Assembly (NCBI GenBank): GCA_018816605.1
Contig: JAHIVS010000693.1
Location: forward strand, 1-37,309
Origin: Pseudomonadota bacterium
Lineage (GTDB): Bacteria > Desulfobacterota > Desulfobacteria > Desulfobacterales > Desulfobacteraceae
Direction of reading: 5' to 3'
DNA: 37,309 nt
Both the position numbers and the translations under genes were made by a program. Under the pieces are notes generated by a model. That model did no database searches. It was not told where the DNA came from and saw only the letters and a program-made list of their open reading frames with translations. Shown piece by piece: positions 23,721 to 32,671 of the stretch (positions are counted from its first letter, which is position 1; each line of letters begins with the position of its first letter).

Positions 23721-24398
23721 ATGCGACTGCTTATTGTAGAAGATGATATTGAAATAGCCTCTTTCATCGAAAAAGGGTTAAAACAAGAAGGATTCGCAGT
23801 AGACCATGCTATAAATGGAGAAGATGGACTGCATATGGCACTTACAGAGCCATATGATGTGATGATTATTGATATCATGCTGCCCATGCTTGACGGTCTT
23901 AAAATTGTAGAGACACTCCGGAAAAAACTTATCAATACGCCTGTTTTAATCCTGAGCGCCAAGCGATCTGTAGGAGATAGAGTAAGAGGCATACAAAAAG
24001 GTGGGGATGATTATATGATAAAACCGTTTGCTTTTTCAGAGCTTCTGGCTAGAATACAGGCGTTGATAAGAAGATCTACAGGATTTGTTGAATCCAGCAG
24101 CATTACGATTGGTGACCTTTCAATTGACCTTTTAAAAAGAACCGTCTCCAGAGCAGGCAAAGACCTTGAACTCCAGCCAAGAGAATTCTCGTTGCTAGAA
24201 TATCTGGCACGAAATGCAAACCGGACTGTTTCCAAAACAATGATACTGGAGCATGTCTGGGATTTCCATTTTGATCCACAGACGAATGTGGTAGATGTTT
24301 TAATATGCCGGTTAAGAGGTAAAATTGATAAAGGATTTACCGGAAAGATGATTCAAACGATTCGGGGTGTTGGATATGTTCTTAAAACACCTTCATAA
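23721..24398 (+). CDS. OmpR-family response regulator (heavy-metal/envelope type)
   Basis: A 225-aa regulator: receiver domain with acidic pair E7-D8-D9, phospho-acceptor D51, and K101 in IKPF, then an OmpR winged helix (about 125-222) with QPREFSLLEYLARNANRTVSK and the terminal TIRGVGYVLK. It is closest by eye to the CusR/CopR group of metal-responsive regulators. The kinase gene overlaps its 3' end. Divergent from the chaperone-SPFH-DegP-zinc operon, which it most likely activates, in the manner of CpxR controlling degP in E. coli. The stimulus is inference. Confidence 0.92.
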   Translation: MRLLIVEDDIEIASFIEKGLKQEGFAVDHAINGEDGLHMALTEPYDVMIIDIMLPMLDGLKIVETLRKKLINTPVLILSAKRSVGDRVRGIQKGGDDYMIKPFAFSELLARIQALIRRSTGFVESSSITIGDLSIDLLKRTVSRAGKDLELQPREFSLLEYLARNANRTVSKTMILEHVWDFHFDPQTNVVDVLICRLRGKIDKGFTGKMIQTIRGVGYVLKTPS

Positions 24399-25788
24399 TT
24401 TTACCAGAACACTTAGCTTCAAGGTTTCTGTCTGGTATTCTTCCGTGTTTATTCTAAGTTCTCTTTTACTATTTTTGATCACCTATTATTTTATTTCAAC
24501 AACAATAAAAAATCAGGATCATGAAGAAATTTTACTTGAACTGAACGAAATATCGGCTATTTATGAAATTGATGGAATAAATGCGATTGAAAAATTTGTG
24601 ATGGAAAACAACAATTTTAACAGAACAAAACCTCTTTTTATCCGGATCGCAGACAGCAACAATAAAACCCTGCATATTTTTTTCCAGAATCAATGGAAAA
24701 TTTTTAATTTATTGATTCTTGAAACGACCATACCAGATAACACCAAAAAATGGATTCAAATATCAGCCTATAAGGGGAATTATGTGCTGGATGTGAACTC
24801 AATACTATCATCAACTGGTCATTGGGTTCAGGTTGGTATGAGCAGTGAAGGGCGGGAAAATGTATTAGAACAGTTTCGTAAAATCTTTATGATTATCATG
24901 ATTTTTCTTTTTATCCTTGGGCTCATCGGTGGAATATTTCTTTCATATCTGACACTGCAACCCATAAGAAAAGTGATACAAGCAGTTAAGTCTATTGATA
25001 TTGGAAAGATGACCACAAAATTGCCACGATCAATGACCGGAGATGAGGTAGATGAGCTTACGGGTTTATTCAACGAAATGCTTGAAAATATCAATTGCTT
25101 AATTATCAATATGAAAAACTCACTGGATAATGTAGCACACGATCTGAGAACTCCCATGACAAGATTCAGGAATGTTGCGGAAGTAGCGCTATTGGAAAAT
25201 TCTAAACCAAAACTTTTACGCAATGCGCTTGAAACGAACATAGAAGAATCAGATCATATTTTAAAAATTTTAGAAACCATTATGGATATATCAGAAGCCG
25301 AAACCGGCGTAATGAAGCTTGACTGTAAAGCAGTCAATTTATCGGCCCTGATCGAAAAAATCATAGACATGTATCAGATAGTTGCAGAAGAAAAAGGAGT
25401 TAAAATCAAATCAAACCTTCCCGGAAACATTGAAATAATGATTGATCCGACTCGAATTGGTCAGGTAATCGCAAATATTCTTGACAATGCTATTAAATTT
25501 ACGCCTTCCGGAGGTACAATCGATATAGAAACGATACAAATCAATAATGAAATAAAGATTATTGTTAAAGATACAGGAATGGGTATTGGTGAAGAAGAGC
25601 TTCCCAAGGTGTGGGATCGCCTTTACAGGGGTGACCAGAGCCGAACAAATAAAGGGTTAGGTCTTGGTTTGAGTATCGCTAGAGGAATAGTCAAGGCCCA
25701 TAAAGGGATTATTACGGTTACCAGTGAACTGTATCAGGGATCAACCTTTACCATATCGCTACCTGAATCTCAAACTTCTAAGTTATAA
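24367..25788 (+). CDS. Sensor histidine kinase
   Basis: A 473-aa membrane kinase from GTG 24367 (ATG 24376 also possible), overlapping the response-regulator gene by 32 bases. Two spans (about 23-45 and 173-197) flank a periplasmic sensor of about 125 residues. Then HAMP (198-250), HisKA with H258 in N-V-A-H-D-L-R-T-P, N-box NILDNAIKFTP, G1 KDTGMGIG and G2 GLGLGLSIARG. All catalytic motifs are present. The periplasmic part has no obvious His/Cys cluster, so direct metal sensing is uncertain; it could sense envelope damage instead. Confidence 0.92.
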   Translation: MLDMFLKHLHNFTRTLSFKVSVWYSSVFILSSLLLFLITYYFISTTIKNQDHEEILLELNEISAIYEIDGINAIEKFVMENNNFNRTKPLFIRIADSNNKTLHIFFQNQWKIFNLLILETTIPDNTKKWIQISAYKGNYVLDVNSILSSTGHWVQVGMSSEGRENVLEQFRKIFMIIMIFLFILGLIGGIFLSYLTLQPIRKVIQAVKSIDIGKMTTKLPRSMTGDEVDELTGLFNEMLENINCLIINMKNSLDNVAHDLRTPMTRFRNVAEVALLENSKPKLLRNALETNIEESDHILKILETIMDISEAETGVMKLDCKAVNLSALIEKIIDMYQIVAEEKGVKIKSNLPGNIEIMIDPTRIGQVIANILDNAIKFTPSGGTIDIETIQINNEIKIIVKDTGMGIGEEELPKVWDRLYRGDQSRTNKGLGLGLSIARGIVKAHKGIITVTSELYQGSTFTISLPESQTSKL

Positions 25789-26009
25789 ATATTTCCCTTT
25801 CAATTTGGACCGCCACGATGTCCCCGTTTTCCCAATGGATCAAGACAAGGGGATCGGTTACATTTTATGAAAGAACCGGTTCAAACTTGAGCAGGATTGT
25901 TTTTTATAACACCTGATGCCTGAAAGAATGATTTCTAAGGTAAATAATTTGTGTGGATAAGTTTTGGTAAAACGTCAGAAAATCATTACAAAATGGTAAC
26001 CTCAAAAAT

Positions 26010-26039
26010 TTGACAAGAGGACAGATTATGAGTTATCTG
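26010..26039 (+). promoter_or_regulatory. Possible promoter of the Cys-rich exported protein gene
   Basis: TTGACA (26010-26015) followed after 18 bp by TATCTG (26034-26039), about 35 bp upstream of ATG 26071. The -35 is perfect, the -10 only fair. The region 25789-26009 holds a GAACCGGTTC palindrome (about 25880-25889) and no other clear signal. Confidence 0.35.
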
Positions 26040-26070
26040 TGGGGCATTAATAATTGATAAAAATGACACA

Positions 26071-26481
26071 ATGATAAGAAAAATTAATAACAATCTTCAA
26101 TCCATTATTCTTTCATGGATTGTAATTTTTGTGGTGGTGTCAGTTCATCCTGCCTGCCAAAAATTGTTCTCTGAGATTTGCTCTCAAAAGACCTCCGTAT
26201 CTTTGAATAGTCAGCTATCCGGTTGCCCACCCATTAAACAACAATTTCATTCTTTTGCTGCCGGTCGGAATGGAACATGTTGTAAAGAACAACAATGTGA
26301 TGAAAAAGAAGAATTGTTCTTTTCAGGACAATTCCCTGAAGCCGCAAAGTATGCTTGGAGTTCTAAAAATAAAATTTCTTTTTCTGATGACAAAAACGAA
26401 AACTTACAAATAATTTCAAATCAAAAGCCTGCCCAAAATAACATTTCAATAGATATCTTTACTCAATTTTTTCTGTGTTAA
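26071..26481 (+). CDS. Cys-rich exported protein of unknown function
   Basis: A 136-aa protein with one N-terminal hydrophobic segment (about 11-26, likely signal or anchor) and seven cysteines, including a T-C-C-K-E-Q-Q-C cluster (71-77) and a C-terminal Cys (F-F-L-C). The rest is polar, Ser/Asn/Lys-rich and probably loosely folded. No family recognised. It lies between the sensor kinase and the ABC transporter genes, both on the same strand. Cys content hints at metal or thiol chemistry; that is inference. The ribosome site is weak, so the start is uncertain. Confidence 0.55.
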   Translation: MIRKINNNLQSIILSWIVIFVVVSVHPACQKLFSEICSQKTSVSLNSQLSGCPPIKQQFHSFAAGRNGTCCKEQQCDEKEELFFSGQFPEAAKYAWSSKNKISFSDDKNENLQIISNQKPAQNNISIDIFTQFFLC

Positions 26482-26536
26482 CTCTTCATTTATTCACAAT
26501 CCGTTTGACTTATTAAATCCGATCTTTTTAATGCCC

Positions 26537-26579
26537 GGAAGATATATCTAAAATTTTTAGACTATAGTTTATATCTTCC
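26537..26579. repeat. 10-bp inverted repeat with nested hairpin upstream of the ABC operon
   Basis: GGAAGATATA (26537-26546) and TATATCTTCC (26570-26579) are perfect arms; the 23-nt loop can form an inner TCTAAA/TTTAGA stem. It lies after the Cys-rich gene and about 150 bp before the ABC gene. It may end the upstream transcript or serve as a regulatory element. A TATAAT (26633-26638) downstream of it is a possible -10 for the ABC operon. Confidence 0.45.
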
Positions 26580-26728
26580 CAAAAACCTTTAAGCATGAGG
26601 ATTAGAACGAATTTATTCTGAAACTTTTTTTCTATAATTACCTTGTAAACGCGCTTACGTGACATGCAGAACCAGTTTGATGTTGATTTAAATATGAAAC
26701 AAAACAAATAGAATAAAGGAGAAGTAGA

Positions 26729-27673
26729 TTGATTGAAATTAAAAATCTGACCAAATATTATAAAGATTTTTGCGCAGTCGACAATATAAACTTAAAAGTT
26801 TCCAAAGGGGAAATACTCGGACTTTTGGGCCCAAATGGTGCCGGAAAAACGACAACACTTCGAATGTTGACCGGATATTTCAAGCCAAGTGCCGGGTCTA
26901 TTAAGGTAGACAAATTTCACCTGCCCGAAAATATGATACAGATCAAATCTCTTATCGGATATCTTCCTGAATCTGCGCCACTTTATCACAATATGCTGGT
27001 ATATGACTATCTAGAATATGTAGCCAAAATAAAAGGAATAGATGATCGTGAAAAACGGCATGACAGATTTTTAAAGCTATCTGAAATTTGCGGTCTGTCA
27101 TCCATCATGGCAAAACCGATTTCAGATTTATCCAAAGGCTTAAAACAAAGGGTGGGTATTGCCCATGCAATGATGACTGATCCGGAGATACTGATTTTGG
27201 ATGAACCGACCTCCGGCCTTGATCCAAACCAGATAGCGGAAATAAGGGATATTATCCGAACCATCGGCAAGGAAAAAACCATTGTTTTTTCCACCCATAT
27301 TTTAAGCGAAGCTGAAGCAACCTGTGACAGAATTGCAATCATTAACAAAGGCCGTATTGTTGCTGACGATACAACCTCGAACCTAAAACAAAGCCTTGAG
27401 CAGGATTCAATCATCAAACTCTCTTTGCAGGGAGCTTCCGTGGAAGAGGCTCACACGCTATTGAGCAATATATCTTCTGAAATTCACATTCAACATACGG
27501 AACCATCTGAAAAAGATATGATTTCATTTGAGATACGAGGTAAGAACAATAAAAATATCCGGTCCCGGATATATTTAAAAATCAAGGAAACAGATTGGAT
27601 AATTTGTGAATTTGTTAAAGAGTCTCAGGCCCTTGAAAAGGTATTTCAAACACTGACAAAAGAGGTTAAATAA
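26729..27673 (+). CDS. ABC transporter ATP-binding protein (GldA/CcmA-type)
   Basis: A 314-aa ATPase with Walker A GPNGAGKTT (about 36-44), signature LSKGLKQRVGIAHAM, Walker B LILDEPTSGLD and the switch His in STHILSEAE. A C-terminal extension of about 90 residues follows, as in ABC-2 (GldA, NatA) subunits. The start is TTG 26729 with AAGGAG 7 bases upstream. It is followed at 3 bp by its permease and by a GldG-like gene, forming a Gld-type ABC system whose substrate is not known; in other phyla Gld systems relate to gliding or to cell-surface export. Confidence 0.92.
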   Translation: MIEIKNLTKYYKDFCAVDNINLKVSKGEILGLLGPNGAGKTTTLRMLTGYFKPSAGSIKVDKFHLPENMIQIKSLIGYLPESAPLYHNMLVYDYLEYVAKIKGIDDREKRHDRFLKLSEICGLSSIMAKPISDLSKGLKQRVGIAHAMMTDPEILILDEPTSGLDPNQIAEIRDIIRTIGKEKTIVFSTHILSEAEATCDRIAIINKGRIVADDTTSNLKQSLEQDSIIKLSLQGASVEEAHTLLSNISSEIHIQHTEPSEKDMISFEIRGKNNKNIRSRIYLKIKETDWIICEFVKESQALEKVFQTLTKEVK

Positions 27674-27675
27674 CA

Positions 27676-28380
27676 ATGAAACAGATAAAAATCATAGCGA
27701 TAAAAGAATTTAAAGATTACTTTATTTCCCCGATTGCATATATTGTCATCTCCCTGTTCCTCATTGTAACGGGTTGGTTTTTCTTTTCTACCTTTTTTAT
27801 GTACGGCCGTGCAGATTTGAGAGATTTTTTCTCTCTGCTCCCAATAACCTTTTCTTTTTTTATCCCGGCTATAACCATGCGGCTTTTTTCCGAAGAAAAG
27901 AATGTGGGATCATATGAAACGCTTTTAACAATGCCTGTCTCTTTTACAGATATTGCAGTGGGAAAATTCTTGGCCGCAACTCTTTTTACTGCTACGATGC
28001 TGGTTCCAACCTTGTCCTATCCGATTTTCATTTCTTTTGTCGGCCAAGTGGATCCCGGCCCGGTTATTGGAGGATATATCGGTGCGATCTTCCTTGCAGG
28101 AGCCTATTGTGCCATAGGACTTTTTGCATCTTCTCTGACACGGAACCAGATCATTGCATTCATCATCGGTTGTGCCGGTTGCTTCACATTGACTATAATG
28201 GATAGAATGTTATTTTTCATGCCTTCAAAAATCATCGCTATAATCGAATATATTGGCGCCAACTCCCATTTTATGAATATTTCCAAAGGAATCATAGATT
28301 CAAGGGATATCATTTATTTTGTGAGCGTGATCTTTGTTTTCATATTTTCAACCTATCTTGTGATGCATGAAAAAAACTAA
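27676..28380 (+). CDS. ABC-2 type permease (GldF-like)
   Basis: A 234-aa integral membrane protein with six predicted spans. The N-terminus (KEFKDYFISPIAYIVISLFL) and R-L-F-S-E-E-K-N-V-G-S-Y-E-T-L-L-T-M-P-V are hallmarks of GldF/ABC-2 subunits. ATG comes 3 bases after the ATPase stop codon. It should form the channel of the Gld-like exporter with the downstream GldG-like protein. Confidence 0.9.
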   Translation: MKQIKIIAIKEFKDYFISPIAYIVISLFLIVTGWFFFSTFFMYGRADLRDFFSLLPITFSFFIPAITMRLFSEEKNVGSYETLLTMPVSFTDIAVGKFLAATLFTATMLVPTLSYPIFISFVGQVDPGPVIGGYIGAIFLAGAYCAIGLFASSLTRNQIIAFIIGCAGCFTLTIMDRMLFFMPSKIIAIIEYIGANSHFMNISKGIIDSRDIIYFVSVIFVFIFSTYLVMHEKN

Positions 28381-28389
28381 GGAGTAACA

Positions 28390-30585
28390 ATGGGTAACTT
28401 TTCAAAAAAACAAAAATATTTTAAATTTATTCTATATATTGCAGTGATTGTTCTTATAAACCTTGTCGGAATAACATTATTTTTCCGATCAGACCTTACA
28501 CAAAGCAAAATCTATTCGTTATCATCCGCAAGCAAGGATGTCGTGGCCACTCTTTCAGAACCTCTAAGCATAAAAGTATTTTTTTCAAAAGATCTGCCTA
28601 CGCCTTACAATAACACGGAAAGATATCTTCGAGATCTTCTTGATGAATACGCCTCAAAAGGCGGCAAATATTTCAACTACAGGTTTTATAATGTCAGCAC
28701 AGAAGAAGGTGGCCTCACCCAAACAACTGACAATAATCGCGAAACGGCAAAAAGTTATGGCATACAGCCGGTTCAAATCAGAATTGTTGAAAATGATGAG
28801 GTTAAATTTAAAAATGCATACATGGGGCTTGTACTCATCCATGGGGATCTTATCGAAAAAATACCAGCTATCACTTCCACCGATGGCCTGGAATATCAAC
28901 TGACAACGGCTATTCAAAAATTAAATAATAAAGTCAGCACCTATTTAAGCCTAAAAGACAAGGTAAAGGTTAAACTGTATCTGTCATCATCTCTAAATGA
29001 CATTGCACCCTTGATAAGCCTTGAACAGTTGCCAATGCTTGGAGGACAGGTGTCCGATGCTATTAAGCAGCTTAACAACAAGAGTCTTGGTATTATAGAT
29101 TTTCAACATATTGATATTTCCAATAAAGATGAGCTTGGCCCAATAGCAAAAAAATATGATCTTATGGCTTTATCCTGGCCGGCTGTTCCGGAAAAAAATA
29201 TCACTTCCGGAAATGGAGCAGCAGGGCTTGTTATGGAATATCAAGGAAAGACTGCCACCATTCCTTTAATCAGTGCAGTTGAAATCCCTATTATCGGTAC
29301 CACCTACCAGATGGCTGATCCATCGAGACTTGAAGAGGAATTGACAGATGTCTTGGAAAAAATGATCGGGATAAATAAGGATATTGGTTTTCTGGCCGAT
29401 CATGGGACCCATACGCTTACACCCGACCGGCTGGCCATGATGCAAGGAAGGCCAGGAGGCGGCATGCAAGCTTTTAACAGCCTCCTGGAATCAAGATATT
29501 CAATAAAAAACATTGATTTAAAAGACAATCCCATACCCGAAGGATTGAACTGCCTGATCATCGCCAGGCCAACTGAACCTTTTACCGAATATGAATTGTT
29601 CCAGATTGATCAGGCCTTAATGAAAGGAACCAATATTGCTTTTATCTCAGATTCCTTTAATGAAGTCATGCCCCAGCAGGGAGGGTTTGGCGGGCCACAG
29701 TATAACCCTATTGATACAGGGCTTGAGAAGTTGTTAAGCCATTATGGTGTCAATATTAATAAAGCCTATGTGTTGGATAAACAAAGTTATAAACATCAAA
29801 TGCCAGCCAACCAGGGTGGGGGGGAGCAAGTTATATATTTTGCGCCCATGATCTTGGAAAAAACCATTAACACTGAACCAGAGTTTATGGATAATATCAA
29901 GGGGCTTGTGACGATGCAGATATCCCCCCTTGAACTGGAAAAAGAGGTCCTGGAAAAAAACAAAATAAAAGCCACAAAACTGTTTTCATCATCCGACGAA
30001 TCCTGGCTTATGGAGGGTAATATTAATCTAGATCCAATGTTCATCTCTCCTCCGGCATCGGATGAAGAGATGTCATCCTATGACCTTGCCTACATCCTTG
30101 AGGGTGAGTTTACAAGTTACTTTATAGGAAAAAATATTCCGGAAAAGAAATTGAATGAAAAGGAAATTGAAGAAGGGAACCTATCAGATACGGAAAAAGA
30201 AATTGGCTCTGTCCTGCCTAAAGGCATAACCGCAGAAAATAAATTTTTAGAAATTTCAAAGCCTGCAAAAATATTTATTATGGCCAGTTCTCAAATGCTT
30301 CAGGACAATATGCTGGATACGCAAGGCCGTTCTACAAATGCTACTTTTATTTTAAATGTCATCGATCATTTGAACGGTGAAGATAAAATCGCTCAAATGA
30401 GGAGTAAACAACAGACTCTAAATCCAATCGCACAAACAACACCTTTTGTTAAGGGGCTGATCAAGTCGTTTAACATCATTGCACTTCCGATCATTGTTGC
30501 TCTGTTTGGGTTTGGCGTGCTTCTTAAAAGGAATAGACGTAAGAAAAAAATAGCGAAAAGATTTGAAGATAGAAAGGACCAATAA
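28390..30585 (+). CDS. GldG-like ABC-associated protein
   Basis: A 731-aa protein of the GldG/ABC-type uncharacterised transport family. An N-terminal span (about 13-33) is followed by S-D-L-T-Q-S-K-I-Y-S-L-S and V-F-F-S-K-D-L-P-T-P-Y, then a large extracytoplasmic domain with the typical D-H-G-T-H-T-L and N-P-I-P-E-G-L-N-C-L-I-I-A-R-P-T segments, and a C-terminal span (about 690-712) with a basic tail K-R-N-R-R-K-K-K. It lies 9 bp after the permease gene. It is thought to be the non-ATPase auxiliary subunit; substrate unknown. Confidence 0.88.
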   Translation: MGNFSKKQKYFKFILYIAVIVLINLVGITLFFRSDLTQSKIYSLSSASKDVVATLSEPLSIKVFFSKDLPTPYNNTERYLRDLLDEYASKGGKYFNYRFYNVSTEEGGLTQTTDNNRETAKSYGIQPVQIRIVENDEVKFKNAYMGLVLIHGDLIEKIPAITSTDGLEYQLTTAIQKLNNKVSTYLSLKDKVKVKLYLSSSLNDIAPLISLEQLPMLGGQVSDAIKQLNNKSLGIIDFQHIDISNKDELGPIAKKYDLMALSWPAVPEKNITSGNGAAGLVMEYQGKTATIPLISAVEIPIIGTTYQMADPSRLEEELTDVLEKMIGINKDIGFLADHGTHTLTPDRLAMMQGRPGGGMQAFNSLLESRYSIKNIDLKDNPIPEGLNCLIIARPTEPFTEYELFQIDQALMKGTNIAFISDSFNEVMPQQGGFGGPQYNPIDTGLEKLLSHYGVNINKAYVLDKQSYKHQMPANQGGGEQVIYFAPMILEKTINTEPEFMDNIKGLVTMQISPLELEKEVLEKNKIKATKLFSSSDESWLMEGNINLDPMFISPPASDEEMSSYDLAYILEGEFTSYFIGKNIPEKKLNEKEIEEGNLSDTEKEIGSVLPKGITAENKFLEISKPAKIFIMASSQMLQDNMLDTQGRSTNATFILNVIDHLNGEDKIAQMRSKQQTLNPIAQTTPFVKGLIKSFNIIALPIIVALFGFGVLLKRNRRKKKIAKRFEDRKDQ

Positions 30586-30589
30586 AGAT

Positions 30590-31573
30590 ATGAAAAAAGA
30601 AAACCTAATACTTGCCTTGGTTATTGCTGTGCTTTCAATTTATCTGCACACAGGAAAAAAGGATAATAACAATTATACCCTTCCTGTATTGGATGAGGTA
30701 AAGGCATCAGAGATCACAGATATTAGCCTATCAAAAAAAGATACACTCATCTCAATAAAGAAGAAAGGAGATGTTTGGGTACTTTCAGATAAAGAATACC
30801 TGGCTGATAAGAGTAAAATTGATAATATGATAGCTGCCATCAAAAAGATTGAATTAACTGCTCTTGTTTCTGAAAACAAGGATTTGGCAAGATATGAATT
30901 GGATCCTGCCAATAAGATCAGCGTTCAGGCTAAAAAAGAAGAAAAACTTCTGAGAAAGCTTGATGTGGGCAAGACCGCCACAACCTACAACCATACATTT
31001 ATCAGTTTAGAAGGAGACGATAAAGTCTACCAGGCAAAAGGAGATTTTAAATCCCAATTCGATAAAACGATTGCCCAACTGAGGGACAAGTCAGTGTTAT
31101 CGTTTAAGCCAGAAGAGATTCAAACAATACTTATTTCAAAAAACGATATAACTCAGACATTCACGCAAGAGCTTGAAGAGCCTCCTGTAGAGGGTGAGAA
31201 AAATAATGCAAAGGCCATTACCATATCAAAGGAGAAAAAGAAGATTTGGAAATCTGGGAACAATCAGGCTTCAGATAATGAAGTGATGGATGATTTGATG
31301 ACCACACTCAAAACTCTTGAGTGTGAAGAATACACAAAAATTGAAGAAAAGGATCCATTCTGGAGCAAAAAAATGATCGCTAAAGTCGCAATCCAAGGGG
31401 CTAATGAACTTGTAATTTTTGAAAAGGAAGATGAAAAATATCCGGCAATATCATCTGACAATGCTTATCCCTTGCTGTTAAGCGATAACAATGGAAAAAA
31501 TATCCTCGATTTAGTTGATAAAATACTGGGGATTGAAAACAAAGAGTCTAAAGATGCGGCAAAAACTGAGTAA
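30590..31573 (+). CDS. DUF4340 domain protein
   Basis: A 327-aa protein from ATG 30590 (GAAAGGA upstream), one N-terminal hydrophobic segment (about 5-20), then the repeating beta-rich DUF4340 pattern: I-S-L-S-K-K-D-T-L-I-S-I-K-K-K-G-D-V-W, then W-K-S-G-N and later Y-P-A-I-S-S-D. DUF4340 genes habitually follow gldG-type genes in many bacteria, as here (4 bp from the stop). The protein is probably exported or membrane-tethered and part of the Gld-like complex; biochemical role not established. Confidence 0.85.
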   Translation: MKKENLILALVIAVLSIYLHTGKKDNNNYTLPVLDEVKASEITDISLSKKDTLISIKKKGDVWVLSDKEYLADKSKIDNMIAAIKKIELTALVSENKDLARYELDPANKISVQAKKEEKLLRKLDVGKTATTYNHTFISLEGDDKVYQAKGDFKSQFDKTIAQLRDKSVLSFKPEEIQTILISKNDITQTFTQELEEPPVEGEKNNAKAITISKEKKKIWKSGNNQASDNEVMDDLMTTLKTLECEEYTKIEEKDPFWSKKMIAKVAIQGANELVIFEKEDEKYPAISSDNAYPLLLSDNNGKNILDLVDKILGIENKESKDAAKTE

Positions 31574-32057
31574 GCATTTCACAATAGCTATATGGCAATT
31601 GGTTTTCATCGTCATATTTGCTACAGCGCTTGGTATAGGATTTAATCATGTTCTGAATACCCCATTGGCGCTTGTTGGAGACGGGTTTAACCCAGGTAGA
31701 CTGTTGGATAAAACCGGAAAGGATATCAGCATCAGCTTGGGTGAAGCCAGAAGCCATTTTGAAAACAAGACCGCTCACTTTTTTGATGCAAGAGATAAAA
31801 AATCTTTTGAAATGGGGCACATCAAAGAAGCAACCAATATTCCTTTCCAGGATATTGACAATTATTTCATGGAGGTGGCCGAAAATATTGCACCTGAAAC
31901 CTTAATCATTACCTATTGTGATGGCCAGGCCTGTAACCTAAGCCACGAACTGGCACTTTTCTTAAATGACATGGGATTTACCAATGTCAGAGTGCTTGTA
32001 AACGGCTGGACTCAATGGCAGCAAGCCAACCTGCCCATTGAGTCGACATCACCTTAA
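31554..32057 (+). CDS. Membrane-anchored rhodanese-like protein
   Basis: A 167-aa protein from ATG 31554, overlapping the DUF4340 gene end by 20 bases. One N-terminal span (about 12-32) anchors an extracytoplasmic rhodanese domain: F-F-D-A-R-D-x-x-x-F-E-x-G-H-I, then I-T-Y-C-D-G-Q-A-C with the probable catalytic Cys in Y-C-D-G, and V-L-V-N-G-W-T-Q-W at the end. Rhodaneses carry sulfane sulfur. Position beside the MauE-like and cytochrome c assembly genes suggests thiol or sulfur delivery in the periplasm. The start is inferred from the overlap; the ribosome site is weak. Confidence 0.83.
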   Translation: MRQKLSKHFTIAIWQLVFIVIFATALGIGFNHVLNTPLALVGDGFNPGRLLDKTGKDISISLGEARSHFENKTAHFFDARDKKSFEMGHIKEATNIPFQDIDNYFMEVAENIAPETLIITYCDGQACNLSHELALFLNDMGFTNVRVLVNGWTQWQQANLPIESTSP

Positions 32058-32087
32058 ACTTTGATTTTTGATGAGGAAACCAAATAC

Positions 32088-32573
32088 ATGACGACTATGA
32101 AACAACCACCAATGATGCTTCAGCTGGGCATGGAATTGGCCTATCATTTATGCCGAATAGTTCTTGGCGCTGTTCTGATTTATGCCAGCATAAACAAAAT
32201 CAGTAATCCTGAAGATTTTGCTAAAATTATTCATAGTTATCAGATATTGCCAGAGGAGATGATTAATCTAACTGCCATTATCTTACCATGGCTCGAGTTG
32301 ATAACAGGATTGTTTTTAATCTTTCAACTATGGATGCCCGGTACTGTACTGCTTACCAATAGTTTATTCATGGTTTTTATAGCAGCGATTCTTTCTGCCT
32401 TGTTACGCGGTCTGGATATAGATTGTGGCTGTTTTTCAACTTCAGGAGGAAAGGGGTCTATGAACATGATAACTTTTTTTCGTGACTTTTCTTTTGTTAT
32501 GATGGCCCTTTTTCTCCTGAAGGTCACGTTCTTCCCCAAAGAAATCCGATTATCGTTCCTTAGGGAGAATTAA
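32088..32573 (+). CDS. MauE/DoxX-like membrane protein
   Basis: A 161-aa integral membrane protein from ATG 32088 (GAGGAA 9-10 bases upstream). It has four spans; the N-terminal R-I-V-L-G-A-V-L-I-Y-A-S-I-N-K-I, L-P-W-L-E-L-I-T-G-L and the G-L-D-I-D-C-G-C-F hallmark of the MauE/methylamine-utilisation family are present. The C-G-C-F cysteines face the bilayer edge and fit a role in moving disulfides or thiols with the rhodanese encoded 30 bp upstream. No methylamine dehydrogenase genes are nearby. Confidence 0.85.
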   Translation: MTTMKQPPMMLQLGMELAYHLCRIVLGAVLIYASINKISNPEDFAKIIHSYQILPEEMINLTAIILPWLELITGLFLIFQLWMPGTVLLTNSLFMVFIAAILSALLRGLDIDCGCFSTSGGKGSMNMITFFRDFSFVMMALFLLKVTFFPKEIRLSFLREN

Positions 32574-32671
32574 GGCTCACCGAAAAATTGACCATCAAAT
32601 TTAAATATATATTGAACACTATCACTTTAATTATACTCAATAAAAAAAGAAAAATGATTTAAGGAATAGGT

